A stretch of DNA of 64,000 nucleotides from Rhizobium sp. 9140 (GTDB lineage Bacteria > Pseudomonadota > Alphaproteobacteria > Rhizobiales > Rhizobiaceae), in NCBI RefSeq assembly GCF_900067135.1, contig NZ_FJUR01000005.1:62001-126000 (forward strand), given 5' to 3'. Below the pieces are notes generated by a model. That model was not told the origin of the DNA. It ran no database searches and was given only the letters and a program-made list of their open reading frames with translations. The position numbers were made by a program, and so were the translations under genes. Shown piece by piece: positions 17,173 through 26,461 of the stretch. Every line of letters starts with the position of its first letter. The first letter of the stretch is position 1.

Positions 17173-17376
17173 ATGTATGAGTTTGACATCCCGAACATGA
17201 CCTGCGGCCACTGCAAGGGCACCGTCGAAAAGGCCATCAGGGCCGCCGATCCCGCCTCAGTGGCAACTGTCGACCTTGCCTCGAAGAAGGTAACCGTCGA
17301 GACGACGCTCGAACCTGCCGTCATCGGCCAAGCTATCGAGGGTGCCGGATATCCGGTGTCCTACACGAAGCGATAA
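17173..17376 (+). CDS. copZ: Copper chaperone CopZ (HMA domain)
   Basis: 67 aa, a single heavy-metal-associated domain. The MTCGHCKGTVEKAI motif supplies the CxxC Cu(I) site, and the beta-alpha-beta fold ends in IEGAGYPVSYTKR. It is cytosolic and hands Cu(I) to CopA (18882) and possibly to CueR. Good Shine-Dalgarno AAAGGAG 8 nt before the ATG. It is preceded by a CueR promoter and followed by a hairpin, so it is probably monocistronic. Confidence 0.92.
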   Translation: MYEFDIPNMTCGHCKGTVEKAIRAADPASVATVDLASKKVTVETTLEPAVIGQAIEGAGYPVSYTKR

Positions 17377-17381
17377 CTCCC

Positions 17382-17409
17382 CCGCCGTCGCGTTCAAACG
17401 CGGCGGCGG
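17382..17409 (+). terminator. Hairpin after copZ
   Basis: CCGCCGTCGCGT and ACGCGGCGGCGG are complementary apart from one G-T wobble, with a 4-nt loop, starting 6 nt after the copZ stop. There is no following T-run, so it may act as a weak or Rho-assisted terminator. Confidence 0.6.
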
Positions 17410-17443
17410 CCTACTGTCCGAGGGGCTTGCATTCCCTCGCTCT

Positions 17444-17566
17444 TTATAGTTTCCGATCTGCGTTTCCGTCAGACTCGAGCATGGCCTTGGTCGCTTCATT
17501 ATTGCGGGCGCGGCGTTCCGGCGACATCCGGTTGCGCAGGTCGTTAAAGGAGCGATGTCCAGTCAT
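17444..17566 (-). pseudogene. Truncated antitoxin-like ORF
   Basis: 40 aa starting MTGHRSFNDLRNRMSPERRAR. This resembles the first helix region of XRE-type antitoxins paired with HigB/RelE toxins, but the helix-turn-helix that should follow is missing and the ORF stops after ADRKL. It begins 2 nt after the toxin remnant, the normal toxin-antitoxin order. It is likely a decayed remnant; a free-standing peptide cannot be excluded. Confidence 0.55.
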
Positions 17567-17567
17567 A

Positions 17568-17816
17568 TCAATCCTTCCTGATCTCGATCAGGTAATTGCC
17601 ATATAAGCGGTCAGCGACCGGAAGCATGACCTCATAGAAACGGTCGTCGCCGGTTTTACTGCCGTCGACCAACAGAATGGCAGTGCGGCGCGGATCGAAG
17701 GCATAGAACAGCCGGTAGGGTTCGGCGCCGCGTTGAATCCGCAATTCACGCATATGCTTGTGCTTGGAGCCTTCGATACCGGAAGAGTAAGGGAAGGGAA
17801 GTTGGGATCCCTTGGC
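17568..17816 (-). pseudogene. C-terminal remnant of a RelE/HigB-type toxin
   Basis: The frame is open from 17816 but begins in mid-domain: QLPFPYSSGIEGSKHKHMRELRIQ, then RLFYAFDPRRTAILLVDGSKTGDD. These are the conserved central and C-terminal parts of phage-derived Gp49-like HigB toxins. The N-terminal third is absent and an in-frame stop lies directly upstream. With the truncated antitoxin downstream, the module is dead. Confidence 0.7.
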
Positions 17817-17897
17817 TTAAAGAAGCCCGACCATGCTTGCAATATCGCACTGAATGACGCCGACTGCCCGGTTCGGCTAAAGACATGGGAGGAATCC

Positions 17898-18354
17898 ATG
17901 AAAGCGCAGCCAATCCTTACCGTCATATTCACGTCGCTGCTAGCAGCAGCTCCCGCACAGGCCGCTGGCCCAAAACCCGCTGAAGGGTTCTCGTTTCACG
18001 TCGATGCAAAACTTCACTTTCCCGGCAACAAGGACATGATCGCCCACCATTTCTGCAAGCCAGTTGCGGACGGAATGAGCCAGTGTCTGCTCTTTGCAAG
18101 CGACAATGCGGATGCGCGCCTCGTCGGTGTTGAGGTCATCGTTGGTCCGGACGCTTACGGCGAGTTGACTGATAGCGAAAAGCCGATGTGGCACTATTAC
18201 AGGACCGAAGTGCCGAAGGTGTCGGCCACCCTTCCGGACCTATCGGAGGAAGGGAAAGAAGGTGGTCGAAAGCATCCTCGAAACCTATGGAAAAGTCTAT
18301 CTCCTTCGGGATACTAACAAAGCCGAACCGCCTACAGGAAATCCTTCTGTAAAG
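17898..18354 (+). pseudogene. DUF1264 family protein, frameshifted
   Basis: ATG 17898 with signal peptide (LTVIFTSLLAAAPAQA). The first frame covers DAKLHFPGNKDMIAHHFCKPV up to LPDLSEEGKE near 18255. The domain then continues one frame over from about 18262 as VVESILETYGKVYLLRDT and NPSVK. A single indel in the G/A-rich stretch at about 18248-18262 breaks the gene. DUF1264 proteins (OBAP1-like) are of unknown function. The right end is fused to a foreign regulator fragment. Confidence 0.72.
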
Positions 18355-18390
18355 GGCCTTTGCCCGTCAATCCCTTCAAGACCAAAATCG

Positions 18391-18825
18391 CGTCACCAGT
18401 CGGATGGAGCCTCGGCCGTGTTCCAGCGAGCCATGCCGGATAAAATCCTCGCCGAGACATCCGTCTTTTTTGACCGTTACCACTGCGACGCAATCGCGGT
18501 ATCGGCGGCGACCGTATCGGCCGTGCCTGTCGGAGACGTCATAAGGCTGCTCGAATCCGATCTGGTTTTCGTCAACCGATGGTCCGGCTACCTCGCCCTT
18601 GAACTGCAAGCCACCCGGAAACGGGCGGAGATCATGTCGCTCCAAACAGTCAGGGCAAGGCTTGATGCCTGGATCGCATGGAATGATGGAGCGCTCCCAT
18701 CCAAGCGAGCATGGCGGCAACTGGCAGACGAGATCGGGGTGTCGGCCGAAGCGCTGTATCGTGAATTCGCCCGGAGAGACGCGCGGGTCGACAAAGATAC
18801 GGGTTCTTTCAAAAACAGCCCTTGA
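18391..18825 (+). pseudogene. C-terminal fragment of a Crp/Fnr-family regulator
   Basis: The reading frame beginning inside DUF1264 runs into RHQSDGASAVFQRAMPDK, then FFDRYHCDAIA, DVIRLLESDLVF and a helix-turn-helix-like [22 protein letters not shown]. This matches the second half of the cyclic-nucleotide-type domain and the DNA-binding end of Crp/Fnr-family proteins found near copper genes in Rhizobiales. The N-terminal half is missing, so the ORF is a deletion chimera. Its stop codon lies inside the -35 of the copA promoter. Confidence 0.65.
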
Positions 18826-18852
18826 CCTTCCCATCATTGGAAGGATTACCTA
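18822..18852 (+). promoter_or_regulatory. CueR-type promoter/operator for copA
   Basis: -35 TTGACC (18822-18827), 19-bp spacer TTCCCATCATTGGAAGGAT, -10 TACCTA (18847-18852). The dyad CCTTCC...GGAAGG is the best of the four copies in the window. It lies 30 bp upstream of the copA ATG. Confidence 0.9.
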
Positions 18853-18881
18853 TAGGAGCAGTTAACAGAGGAATCGCCCCA

Positions 18882-21362
18882 ATGACTGCCATGACCACGA
18901 TAGCCCCATCCAAGACGCTGCCCGTTCCGACCGATTTCGGAATCGAAGGCATGAGCTGCGCCTCCTGCGTCGTCAGGGTCGAAAGGGCCATTGCCGCGGT
19001 TCCGGGCGTTGCCTCAGCCACGGTGAACCTGGCGACCGAGCGGGCCACCGTCACATACAACGAACCCGTCCCGACGGACGCCGTCCTCCAGGCCATAGAG
19101 AAGGCGGGCTACGAACCCAGGATCGAGACCCGCGAGCTGGGCATCGAAGGCATGACATGCGCATCGTGCGTCTCCCGTGTGGAAAAAGCTCTGAAGGCCG
19201 TTCCGGGCGTAAGAGAAGCCACCGTTAACCTCGCGACGGAGAGGGCGACGGTCCGCATCGTCGCCGGCACGACTGTCTCCGCTTTGGAAGATGCCGTTCG
19301 TGCCGCGGGATACGATGTCCGTAAAGTAACAGTGGACACTTCCGCGGATGACAACGAGGACCGACGCAACCGCGAGACCGCGCGCCTGAAACTGTCGCTG
19401 GCGCTATCGGCTGCCCTCACCCTTCCGTTGTTCGTTCTGGAAATGGGATCGCATTTCATTCCGGCCGTCCATGACTGGATCATGGTCAATATCGGCATGG
19501 AGAACAATCTGGTCCTCCAGTTCGTCCTGGCGACGCTCGTCCTCTTCGGACCCGGCCTGCGCTTCTTCAGCAAAGGTGTGCCCAATCTCCTGCGATGGAC
19601 GCCGGACATGAATTCGCTGGTGGCGCTCGGCACGGCGGCCGCCTGGGGCTATTCTGTGGTGGCGACCTTCCTGCCGGATGTGCTCCCAGCGGGCACGGAG
19701 AACGTCTACTACGAGGCGGCCGCCGTCATCGTCACGCTGATCCTGCTCGGCCGCTATCTCGAGGCCCGCGCCAAGGGCAAGACCAGCCAGGCGATCAAGC
19801 ACCTGATCGGCCTGCAGGCGAAGACCGCATACGTCAAACGCGGCCCAGAGTTCTTGGAAACCGAAATCGGCGACGTCGTGCTTGGCGACATTGTTCGCAT
19901 TCGTCCGGGCGAGAAGGTTCCCGTCGACGGCCGCGTCGTCGATGGCTTATCCTATGTCGACGAGTCCATGATCACGGGCGAACCCGTTCCGGTGAAGAAA
20001 GCCGCCGGCGCAGACGTCGTCGGCGGCACGATCAACAAGACCGGGTCCTTCACTTTCGAAGCGACGAAGATCGGATCGGACACGCTGCTTGCCCAGATCA
20101 TCAAAATGGTCGAGGCGGCGCAGGGTTCGAAGCTGCCGATCCAGGCGCTGGTCGACCGCGTCACAGGATGGTTCGTCCCCGCCGTCATCGCGGCAGCCAG
20201 CCTCACCTTCGTGGCATGGTTGCTGATCGGCCCCTCGCCCGCGCTCACCTTCGGCCTGGTCAACGCCGTCGCGGTCCTGATCATCGCCTGCCCGTGCGCC
20301 ATGGGTCTGGCGACCCCGACCTCCATCATGGTCGGCACAGGCCGGGCCGCGGAACTGGGTATCCTCTTCCGCAAGGGCGAGGCCCTGCAGACACTCCGCG
20401 ATGTCGATGTCGTGGCGCTGGATAAGACTGGCACCCTGACCAAGGGCAAGCCCGAGCTGACCGACCTCGTCACTGCCGAAGGATTCGACCGGAACGACGT
20501 CCTCCGTCTGGTCGCCAGCCTTGAGACCCAGTCCGAGCATCCGATCGCTGAAGCCATCGTGGCTGCAGCGAAGGCGGCTGACCTGAAGCTCGCTGATGTC
20601 TTTGGATTCGAAGCTGCTGCCGGCTACGGTGTCAGTGGCGGGGTCGATGGCTATAACGTGCTTGTCGGCGCTGACCGGTCCATGGCGAAGAACGGCATCG
20701 ACGTCGCATCGTTCGCGGAGGAAGCCATCGCATTGGGCGACGCAGGCAAGTCGCCGCTCTATGCCGCGATCGACGGCAGGCTCGCCGCCATCATCGCCGT
20801 CTCCGATCCGGTAAAGGAGACGACGCCAGAAGCGATCAAAGCGCTACACGCGCTCGGCCTCAAGGTGGCGATGATCACGGGCGACAACAGCCGCACGGCG
20901 CAAGCCATCGCCCGCCAGCTCGGCATCGACGAAGTGGTCGCCGAAGTCCTGCCCGAAGGAAAGGTCAAAGCCGTCGGGAAGCTGCGCGAGGGCGGACGGA
21001 AGGTGGCCTTTATCGGCGACGGCATCAACGACGCGCCCGCTCTGTCCGAAGCCGACATCGGTCTTGCTGTCGGAACCGGAACCGATATCGCCATCGAGAG
21101 CGCCGACGTCGTGCTGATGTCGGGTGATCTCAACGGAGTGCCGCGGGCGATCGCCATCAGCAAGGCGACGATCCGCAACATACGGCAGAACCTGTTCTGG
21201 GCTTTCGGCTACAACGTCAGCCTGGTCCCCGTCGCCGCGGGCGTTCTCTACCCGCTGAACGGCACGCTTCTGTCGCCGATCCTCGCCGCCGCCGCGATGG
21301 GCCTTTCGAGCGTCTTTGTGTTGGCGAACGCATTGCGACTGCGGCGCTTCAAGACGAACTAA
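18882..21362 (+). CDS. copA: Cu(I)-exporting P1B-type ATPase CopA
   Basis: 826 aa. Two N-terminal HMA domains (GMSCASC near residue 25, GMTCASC near 92), eight predicted membrane helices, TGE actuator loop (about 365), the Cu(I)-translocating CPC motif in [13 protein letters not shown] (about 470), the phosphorylation site DKTGTLT (about 514) and [10 protein letters not shown] (about 712). Late-helix YN (FGYNVSLVP) and MxxSS (MGLSSVFVL) motifs are typical of P1B-1 Cu(I) pumps. Start ATG 18882 follows GAGG. The CueR gene lies 50 bp downstream. Exports Cu(I) from cytosol to periplasm. Confidence 0.95.
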   Translation: MTAMTTIAPSKTLPVPTDFGIEGMSCASCVVRVERAIAAVPGVASATVNLATERATVTYNEPVPTDAVLQAIEKAGYEPRIETRELGIEGMTCASCVSRVEKALKAVPGVREATVNLATERATVRIVAGTTVSALEDAVRAAGYDVRKVTVDTSADDNEDRRNRETARLKLSLALSAALTLPLFVLEMGSHFIPAVHDWIMVNIGMENNLVLQFVLATLVLFGPGLRFFSKGVPNLLRWTPDMNSLVALGTAAAWGYSVVATFLPDVLPAGTENVYYEAAAVIVTLILLGRYLEARAKGKTSQAIKHLIGLQAKTAYVKRGPEFLETEIGDVVLGDIVRIRPGEKVPVDGRVVDGLSYVDESMITGEPVPVKKAAGADVVGGTINKTGSFTFEATKIGSDTLLAQIIKMVEAAQGSKLPIQALVDRVTGWFVPAVIAAASLTFVAWLLIGPSPALTFGLVNAVAVLIIACPCAMGLATPTSIMVGTGRAAELGILFRKGEALQTLRDVDVVALDKTGTLTKGKPELTDLVTAEGFDRNDVLRLVASLETQSEHPIAEAIVAAAKAADLKLADVFGFEAAAGYGVSGGVDGYNVLVGADRSMAKNGIDVASFAEEAIALGDAGKSPLYAAIDGRLAAIIAVSDPVKETTPEAIKALHALGLKVAMITGDNSRTAQAIARQLGIDEVVAEVLPEGKVKAVGKLREGGRKVAFIGDGINDAPALSEADIGLAVGTGTDIAIESADVVLMSGDLNGVPRAIAISKATIRNIRQNLFWAFGYNVSLVPVAAGVLYPLNGTLLSPILAAAAMGLSSVFVLANALRLRRFKTN

Positions 21363-21413
21363 AACCAGGGACGTCCATGTGACGCTCTTTCTTGCATTCA
21401 AAGGAGAACGAAA

Positions 21414-21854
21414 ATGAATATCGGCGAAGCCTCGAAGGCGTCCGGCGTCTCGACAAAGATGATCAGGTACTACGAGCAGATCAAGCTGATCACGCCCGCG
21501 CACCGCACCCAGTCTAGCTACCGGACCTACGCCGACAACGACGTCCACACGCTGCGCTTCATCCGCCGCGCCCGCGACCTCGGATTCTCGGTCGAGCAGA
21601 TGAAGGCCCTGCTGGCGCTCTGGCGGGACCGTTCGAGGGCGAGCTCCGACGTCAAGGCGATCGCCCTCGAGCACATCGCCGAACTTGAGCGGAAGGCCGC
21701 GGCAATCGCCGCCATGACGAAGACGCTGAAGCATCTCGCCAGCCATTGTCATGGCGATGACCGCCCGGAATGCCCAATCATCGAAGGATTTGCTGAAACT
21801 CTCGGGGACGGGTTCGGGGTGCCGTCGAAGTTCGGCCTCTCGAACGTCGTCTAG
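21414..21854 (+). CDS. cueR: Copper-responsive MerR-family regulator CueR/HmrR
   Basis: 146 aa. N-terminal MerR helix-turn-helix (MNIGEASKASGVSTKMIRYYE), long dimerisation helix, and metal-binding loop with two Cys seven residues apart in CHGDDRPECPI, as in Cu(I)-sensing CueR. It should activate the 19-bp-spacer promoters of copZ, copA and the sites at 28421 and 34280. Shine-Dalgarno AAAGGAG is present before the ATG. Probably transcribed with copA. Confidence 0.93.
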   Translation: MNIGEASKASGVSTKMIRYYEQIKLITPAHRTQSSYRTYADNDVHTLRFIRRARDLGFSVEQMKALLALWRDRSRASSDVKAIALEHIAELERKAAAIAAMTKTLKHLASHCHGDDRPECPIIEGFAETLGDGFGVPSKFGLSNVV

Positions 21855-22018
21855 GGCTTCCGGAGTTTGGCATGACAGGCCGCGCACGTCTGCAACATCA
21901 GGTGGAATGCATGCTCGGCTGCGTCCTTCGTTGCATCCGGCTTGCGCAGGATGCCGAACGTCGCATGCGCGCCCACCGTCAGCAGCAAGTACGGAGTAAC
22001 GGGTTTCAGGCGACGCAT
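21851..22018 (-). pseudogene. C-terminal fragment of a cytochrome c556-like protein
   Basis: A 55-codon frame starting MRRLKPVTPYLLLTVGAH and ending AAEHAFHLMLQTCAACHAKLR. The C-terminal haem motif CAACH and the preceding AEHAFH-MLQTC match the end of the IS-split cytochrome at 25298-28382 (AEHAFHMMLQTCTSCH). The four-helix N-terminal body is missing, so this looks like a leftover fragment from a paralogue. Convergent with cueR, overlapping by 4 nt. Confidence 0.6.
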
Positions 22019-22154
22019 GAAGAGTGGTTTATCCGGGAAGCAGGTTGCGATATCCTGGATGGCGCACGATAGCCATCGCAGAAGGAGTTGTCGAAAAAAA
22101 GGTGTGCTGAAATTTCAACCGACGATGCTCCGTTGCTGCATCGAGGTGGCGACC

Positions 22155-22334
22155 ATGACTGGAAGAAAGAAGCTCGTTAGGGACAATCCATCGCTCGGCT
22201 TCAAATCCCCGCCGCGGCGGCGCAGACGAATTCCTGCCTCCGCCATCAGTGGAGTGAGACGCATGCTCCTTGTTGCCGCCCTCGTCGTCGTCGTCGGGAT
22301 TCTTGCGTTCTCGCTCATCGCCGCCTTGAAATGA
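22155..22334 (+). CDS. Small single-pass membrane protein, hypothetical
   Basis: 59 aa starting MTGRKKLVRDNPSLGF. A very basic stretch (PPRRRRRIP) is followed by one transmembrane helix (LLVAALVVVVGILAFSLIAAL). Basic side in, so the C-terminus would face the periplasm. No family recognised. Start chosen by the composition change; no strong Shine-Dalgarno. Confidence 0.45.
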   Translation: MTGRKKLVRDNPSLGFKSPPRRRRRIPASAISGVRRMLLVAALVVVVGILAFSLIAALK

Positions 22335-22354
22335 GCGCTTGGCGGTCTAGCTTT

Positions 22355-22942
22355 TCAAGAGTCCTTCACCATCGCGCCCTCGGTCGCCAGGCGGCGAAAG
22401 ATCGCATCGATCCGGTCGGGTGGCAGCTTGGTGCCCCCATCCAACCACCACGTCAGCACGGCCATGTAGGCGCCCACGACGTATTGCGCGACAAGTTCGC
22501 GCGGGATGGCGTCCGGAGAACCCCGGTCGCCGTCGGCGGCCAGTTCGTCGCGCAGCAGATCGGAAAGTATCTGACGGATGGTGCCGAGCGCAACCGCACC
22601 TCCACGGCTGCCCGCCAACGCCCGGTAGAGATCGACATGTTCCCGTGCATGTTCGAACATGGCCAGGCTAAAGCCGAACCTCCGGCTCCCCCGTTCACTC
22701 TGCGCCGCGCGAGCCGTGGCGTCGAGATGCTTGCGCAAGCTGTCGAGGCCGCTCCGCTTCAAATCATCCTTGCTCGTATAGTGAAGGTAGAAGGTCGACC
22801 GACCGACGTTTGCCGCTTCGCAGATTTCCTCGACGGTTATCGGATCGTAGCCCTTTGCCAGGATCAATGCGATCAGGGCCTGTTGCAGTGATCTTCTGGT
22901 GCGGGCGACGCGGCGGTCGATCGTATGCTCGGTTGTTTTCAT
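22355..22942 (-). CDS. TetR/AcrR family transcriptional regulator
   Basis: 195 aa. N-terminal TetR helix-turn-helix (RSLQQALIALILAKGYDPITVEEICEAANV core, then GRSTFYLHYTSKDDL) and a helical ligand-binding C-terminus (AQYVVGAYMAVLTWWLDGG). Divergent from the small membrane genes at 23106 and 23291, whose promoter contains the palindrome GACAC-C-GTGTC. Probably represses that operon and itself; ligand unknown. ATG 22942 preferred over the GTG one codon upstream. Confidence 0.88.
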   Translation of the reverse strand: MKTTEHTIDRRVARTRRSLQQALIALILAKGYDPITVEEICEAANVGRSTFYLHYTSKDDLKRSGLDSLRKHLDATARAAQSERGSRRFGFSLAMFEHAREHVDLYRALAGSRGGAVALGTIRQILSDLLRDELAADGDRGSPDAIPRELVAQYVVGAYMAVLTWWLDGGTKLPPDRIDAIFRRLATEGAMVKDS

Positions 22943-23003
22943 CACTATTTCCGGACAAATCGGAGTGGTCGTCCAGGATCAGCCGTTCCACACTGCGGAC
23001 TTG

Positions 23004-23045
23004 TTGACATGAGTGAACATCGCATCTGTTATCAGACACCGTGTC
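23004..23045 (+). promoter_or_regulatory. Sigma70-type promoter with candidate TetR operator
   Basis: TTGACA (23004-23009), 17-bp spacer, TGTTAT (23027-23032), immediately followed by the perfect palindrome GACAC-C-GTGTC (23035-23045). The palindrome would sit over the start site of transcription reading towards 23106, an ideal position for repression by the divergent TetR protein. Confidence 0.6.
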
Positions 23046-23105
23046 CATTTTAATCGTGGATCTGAAGGCAAGCAAGAGACGAAGCACGGGACGGAGCGAA
23101 CGAAC

Positions 23106-23294
23106 ATGGCTGACCAGCCCCCTTACCCCGGCATGCCACGCTGGGTGAAAATATCCGGGATCATCTTCGGCGTGATGATCTTCTTGGTCTTCACTTTGAT
23201 GGTCACCGGTATTGGTGGCCCTCACGGTCCTGGCCGCCACCTGTCGCCTGCCGACAATGGCAGCCAGACAACGCCACAAGGTGATCGCCCATGA
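23106..23294 (+). CDS. Small membrane protein with His/Gly tail
   Basis: 62 aa starting MADQPPYPGMPRWVKISG; one transmembrane helix (IIFGVMIFLVFTLMVTGIG) then GGPHGPGRHLSP. The stop overlaps the next gene (ATGA), so it forms an operon with 23291-23800. Such short HG-rich tail proteins accompany copper genes in Rhizobiales. No function assigned. Confidence 0.6.
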   Translation: MADQPPYPGMPRWVKISGIIFGVMIFLVFTLMVTGIGGPHGPGRHLSPADNGSQTTPQGDRP

Positions 23295-23800
23295 ATATGA
23301 GACCCGGACTCCGGAAGATTGTTGTCGTCGCGCACATCATCTCCTCGGTCGGCTCGCTTGGCGCGGTCGCGGGATTCCTCGCTCTCGCGGTCGCAGGGCT
23401 CACGAGTCAGGATGCTCAGGTAACGCGGAGCGTCTATGTCGCAATGGAGGTGATCGCCCGTTTTGTCATTGTCCCTTCGGTTTCCGCCTCGTTGCTAATC
23501 GGCGTAGCTCAGTCTCTTGGCACCTCATGGGGCTTGTTTCGACACTATTGGGTTCTGGCGAAACTCCTTCTGACCCTCCTGACGATGATTATCTTGCTGC
23601 TCCAGTTGGAGGGAATAACCCACGTCGCGTCGGTGGCGGTCGCGACGACATTGTCCAGTGTCGATCTCCTCGGTCTCAGGCGCTCGCTCGTTGTCCATGC
23701 CGCGGGTGGCCTCGTCGTATTGCTCGTGACGACAACACTGTCGGTCTACAAGCCCCGTGGGATGACCCGATACGGGTGGCGTAAACAGCACAACCAGTAG
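23291..23800 (+). CDS. DUF2269-like integral membrane protein
   Basis: 169 aa, four predicted transmembrane helices (about residues 8-32, 46-70, 82-104, 130-150). The opening MRPGLRKIVVVAHIISSVGSLG resembles DUF2269-type membrane proteins. Function unknown. It follows the small His/Gly protein with a 4-nt overlap, downstream of the TetR-controlled promoter. Confidence 0.65.
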   Translation: MNMRPGLRKIVVVAHIISSVGSLGAVAGFLALAVAGLTSQDAQVTRSVYVAMEVIARFVIVPSVSASLLIGVAQSLGTSWGLFRHYWVLAKLLLTLLTMIILLLQLEGITHVASVAVATTLSSVDLLGLRRSLVVHAAGGLVVLLVTTTLSVYKPRGMTRYGWRKQHNQ

Positions 23801-24039
23801 GGTAACCCGGTGTAGCAACGCCGCAGGGATTTCGGGGAAGAGGTTGCAAACGCCACTGTCTGCCACAGTAGCGACTTCGCGCAGGGTTGGGCGACAACAC
23901 TTCAGAATTTACGAAAAATTTAGGTTAATTTTATCGATATGAATCTGCCTGTTTCGATCTGAGAAAAGAAAGCTATGGTTGCACCAACACGTCCCTGGGC
24001 GTGTCCGAATTTTTTCAGAGACAGCCACGGATCGTCACA

Positions 24040-25254
24040 ATGAACACTATTGTCAATTCAGATTCTGCGTATTTCCCATCAGCAGGAAGTCTCGCGTCTC
24101 AAGCCACGGAGAAGGTACAATCAAGGGCGGTTGGCCCCGATGTTCTCCGATCATTGGCGATCCTGCTTGTTATGCTGGTGCACCTACCAGTCGAGGCGAC
24201 ACCATCCCTGTTGGTCGGAATTCGTACCTACGCATGGCTAGGGGTCGATATTTTCTTTGTTTTGAGCGGGTTTCTGATCGGAACCCAACTCTTCAAGGAA
24301 GTTTCGCGAACCGGAAGCGTTGGGCTGAAGTCCTTCTATCTGCGTCGTGCCTTTCGTATTTTCCCGGCGTTTTTCGTTGTCCTCGGCCTCTACGCGATTT
24401 TCCCCATTCTCCGGGACGCTCCGACGATGCAACCGGTCTGGAGCTTTGCGACCTTCACTGTGAATTTCGACTTCGACCCTCGCGTAGGACGAGCCTTTAC
24501 GCAGGCATGGTCGCTTTGTGTCGAGGAGCATTTCTATTTGGTCTTGCCTCTTCTCGTATTGCTGTTGCATCGTCGAATTAGCACGGGCTGGATGCTTCTA
24601 ATCGCTGCGGCGATGGTGGTTGCGGGAATGATCCTTCGATACGCGATTTGGGAAAGCCAGGTCGGCGTTCTTGTTGATGCCGACAAGCTGAGAGATGCCT
24701 TCGCCGTATACCTCAGGGACGTATATTACCCGACATACACCCGCCTGGATGGCCTGATGTTCGGCGTGATCCTTGCTGCCGCGAGATTTTTCAGACCGGA
24801 ACTCTGCAAGCGTTACGCGCCTCCGCGTGTTGCCCTGCCGGTAGGTGTCGCCCTCTTCGTCGCAGCTCTTGTGTTGTTCTCGATTCGAGGGCCGCTTGAA
24901 GGAACCAATCTCTTTCTCGTCTTCCAGGCGCAACCTGGTGCGGTGGCCGGTTTCCCGCTCATTTCAATCGGGATCGCGCTCATTCTTGGCGCTATGCTCG
25001 ACTTGGAGCATATTCTGAAACGGTTGCCTGTTCCGGGTGCGGTGATGGTCGCCACATTGTCATATAGCCTGTATCTGACCCACAAGTCGGTCTTCCATGT
25101 CGACAGGCTTGTCTTCGTAGAAGAGAACCTTCAGGGCGGTTTCGGCTTTGTGGTTTATCTGGCCACCAGCTTTGCGGTAGCAACCGTGCTCTGGTTTTGT
25201 GTAGAGAGGACTTTCCTCCTTCTTCGGGATCGCGTTCTCTCTCCGAGCAAATGA
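24040..25254 (+). CDS. Membrane acyltransferase (acyltransferase 3 family)
   Basis: About 404 aa with about ten transmembrane helices. Signatures: GPDVLRSLAILLVMLVHLP, GVDIFFVLSGFLIGTQLFKE, FYLRRAFRIFPAFF and AWSLCVEEHFYLVLPL. The last contains the SLxxEEHFY element conserved in OafA/NodX-type enzymes that acylate sugars of O-antigen, exopolysaccharide or Nod factors. The acceptor cannot be inferred. Composition is less GC-rich than the copper genes, suggesting separate acquisition. Start ATG 24040 is uncertain; a GTG at 24001 is in frame. Confidence 0.85.
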   Translation: MNTIVNSDSAYFPSAGSLASQATEKVQSRAVGPDVLRSLAILLVMLVHLPVEATPSLLVGIRTYAWLGVDIFFVLSGFLIGTQLFKEVSRTGSVGLKSFYLRRAFRIFPAFFVVLGLYAIFPILRDAPTMQPVWSFATFTVNFDFDPRVGRAFTQAWSLCVEEHFYLVLPLLVLLLHRRISTGWMLLIAAAMVVAGMILRYAIWESQVGVLVDADKLRDAFAVYLRDVYYPTYTRLDGLMFGVILAAARFFRPELCKRYAPPRVALPVGVALFVAALVLFSIRGPLEGTNLFLVFQAQPGAVAGFPLISIGIALILGAMLDLEHILKRLPVPGAVMVATLSYSLYLTHKSVFHVDRLVFVEENLQGGFGFVVYLATSFAVATVLWFCVERTFLLLRDRVLSPSK

Positions 25255-25297
25255 CCTACCTGCTTTGGAGGGTGCCAGCAGCGGTTGCAACTACCTG

Positions 25298-25570
25298 CTA
25301 CTTGATTTCGATCCGGAACTTCGCGTGGCACGACGTGCAAGTTTGAAGCATCATGTGGAAAGCGTGTTCTGCAGGCATCGATGCTGCATCTCTCGCTGCA
25401 TCGACCTTTCTTGCGAGCGGTCCGCCTCCCATAGCATCTTCCGTTTGCATCCGCGTTCCGGGTCCAAGCCTGTCGGGATTTCGGTCTGCTGCGACAGACA
25501 GCGCGGACGCGTAGATGCCAAGGTCTTTTGCCAGCTTGTCGAACTGTTGACGGTCGGTTTCAATGCTTGG
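25298..25570 (-). pseudogene. Cytochrome c556-like protein, 3' part (split by IS21 copy 1)
   Basis: About 90 residues from SIETDRQQFDKLAKDLG to AEHAFHMMLQTCTSCHAKFRIEIK. The CTSCH haem-binding motif sits at the C-terminus, as in cytochrome c'/c556 four-helix proteins. It joins in frame to the fragment at 28077-28382 when the IS and one 6-bp target duplication are removed. The intact gene would encode a periplasmic haem protein. Confidence 0.8.
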
Positions 25571-25702
25571 TGTCAACGGCGGAGTAAAATCCTGCCACGC
25601 GGCGGCGCAAAAGTCGGCCACTTGTGGCGCGCGCATGAGACCGCCGGGAGGGCTTAGGCCCGAGCGGGGGTCTCATGCGCGCGTTGCGATTTTCGAAGGG
25701 CG

Positions 25703-26461
25703 TCAGCCGGCCTTTCGGGCGCGGCTTTGGGCGAGACGATAGCTGTCGCCGTTCATCTCGAGGATGCTGACGTGATGGGTGATGCGGTCGAGCAAAGCGC
25801 CGGTCAGGCGCTCGGACCCCAAGGTTTCCGTCCATTCGTCAAAAGGAAGGTTGCTGGTGATCAGGGTCGCGCCTCGCTCGTATCGTTGCGAGATCAGCTC
25901 GAACAGCAATTCCGCGCCGGTCTTTGACAGCGGCACGAAGCCCAGTTCATCGATGATCAACAGCTGGTAGGCGGCCATCTGCTTCTGGAACCGGATGAGA
26001 CGCCGCTCGTCGCGCGCCTCCATCATCTCGCTGACCAGTGCGGCCGCTGTCGTGAACCCAACGGACAGGCCCTTCTGGCAGGCGGCCAGGCCGAGGCCGA
26101 GCGCCACATGGGTCTTGCCCGTGCCGCTGGGGCCGAGAGCGATAACGTTCTCCCTGCGCTCGATCCATTCGCAGCGCGCCAGTTCCAGCACCTGCATCCT
26201 GTTCAGCTTTGGGATGGCGGCGAAGTCGAAACTGTCGAGGCTTTTGACGACCGGGAACCTGGCCGCCTTGATGCGACGCTCGACCTTGCGACGGTCCCGT
26301 TCGATCATCTCCCGCTCGGCAAGCCGGGTGAGGTATCCGACATGATCGACGCCTTCGGTGGCGCACAGCCGGGCCAGCTTCTGGTACTCGCGCTGGAAAC
26401 TCGGCAGCTTCAGGGTTTTGAGATAATGGGTGAGAAGGATCTCGGGTGCTTGGGTGTTCAT
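25703..26461 (-). CDS. istB: IS21 helper ATPase IstB (copy 1)
   Basis: 252 aa AAA+ ATPase. Walker A GPSGTGKTH, Walker B LLIIDELGF, sensor region TLITSNLPFDEW. IstB remodels target DNA and assists IstA transposition. Start MNTQAPEILL at 26461 overlaps the istA stop (ATGA), giving translational coupling; the longer frame to 26590 overlaps istA and is not the start. Confidence 0.93.
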   Translation of the reverse strand: MNTQAPEILLTHYLKTLKLPSFQREYQKLARLCATEGVDHVGYLTRLAEREMIERDRRKVERRIKAARFPVVKSLDSFDFAAIPKLNRMQVLELARCEWIERRENVIALGPSGTGKTHVALGLGLAACQKGLSVGFTTAAALVSEMMEARDERRLIRFQKQMAAYQLLIIDELGFVPLSKTGAELLFELISQRYERGATLITSNLPFDEWTETLGSERLTGALLDRITHHVSILEMNGDSYRLAQSRARKAG

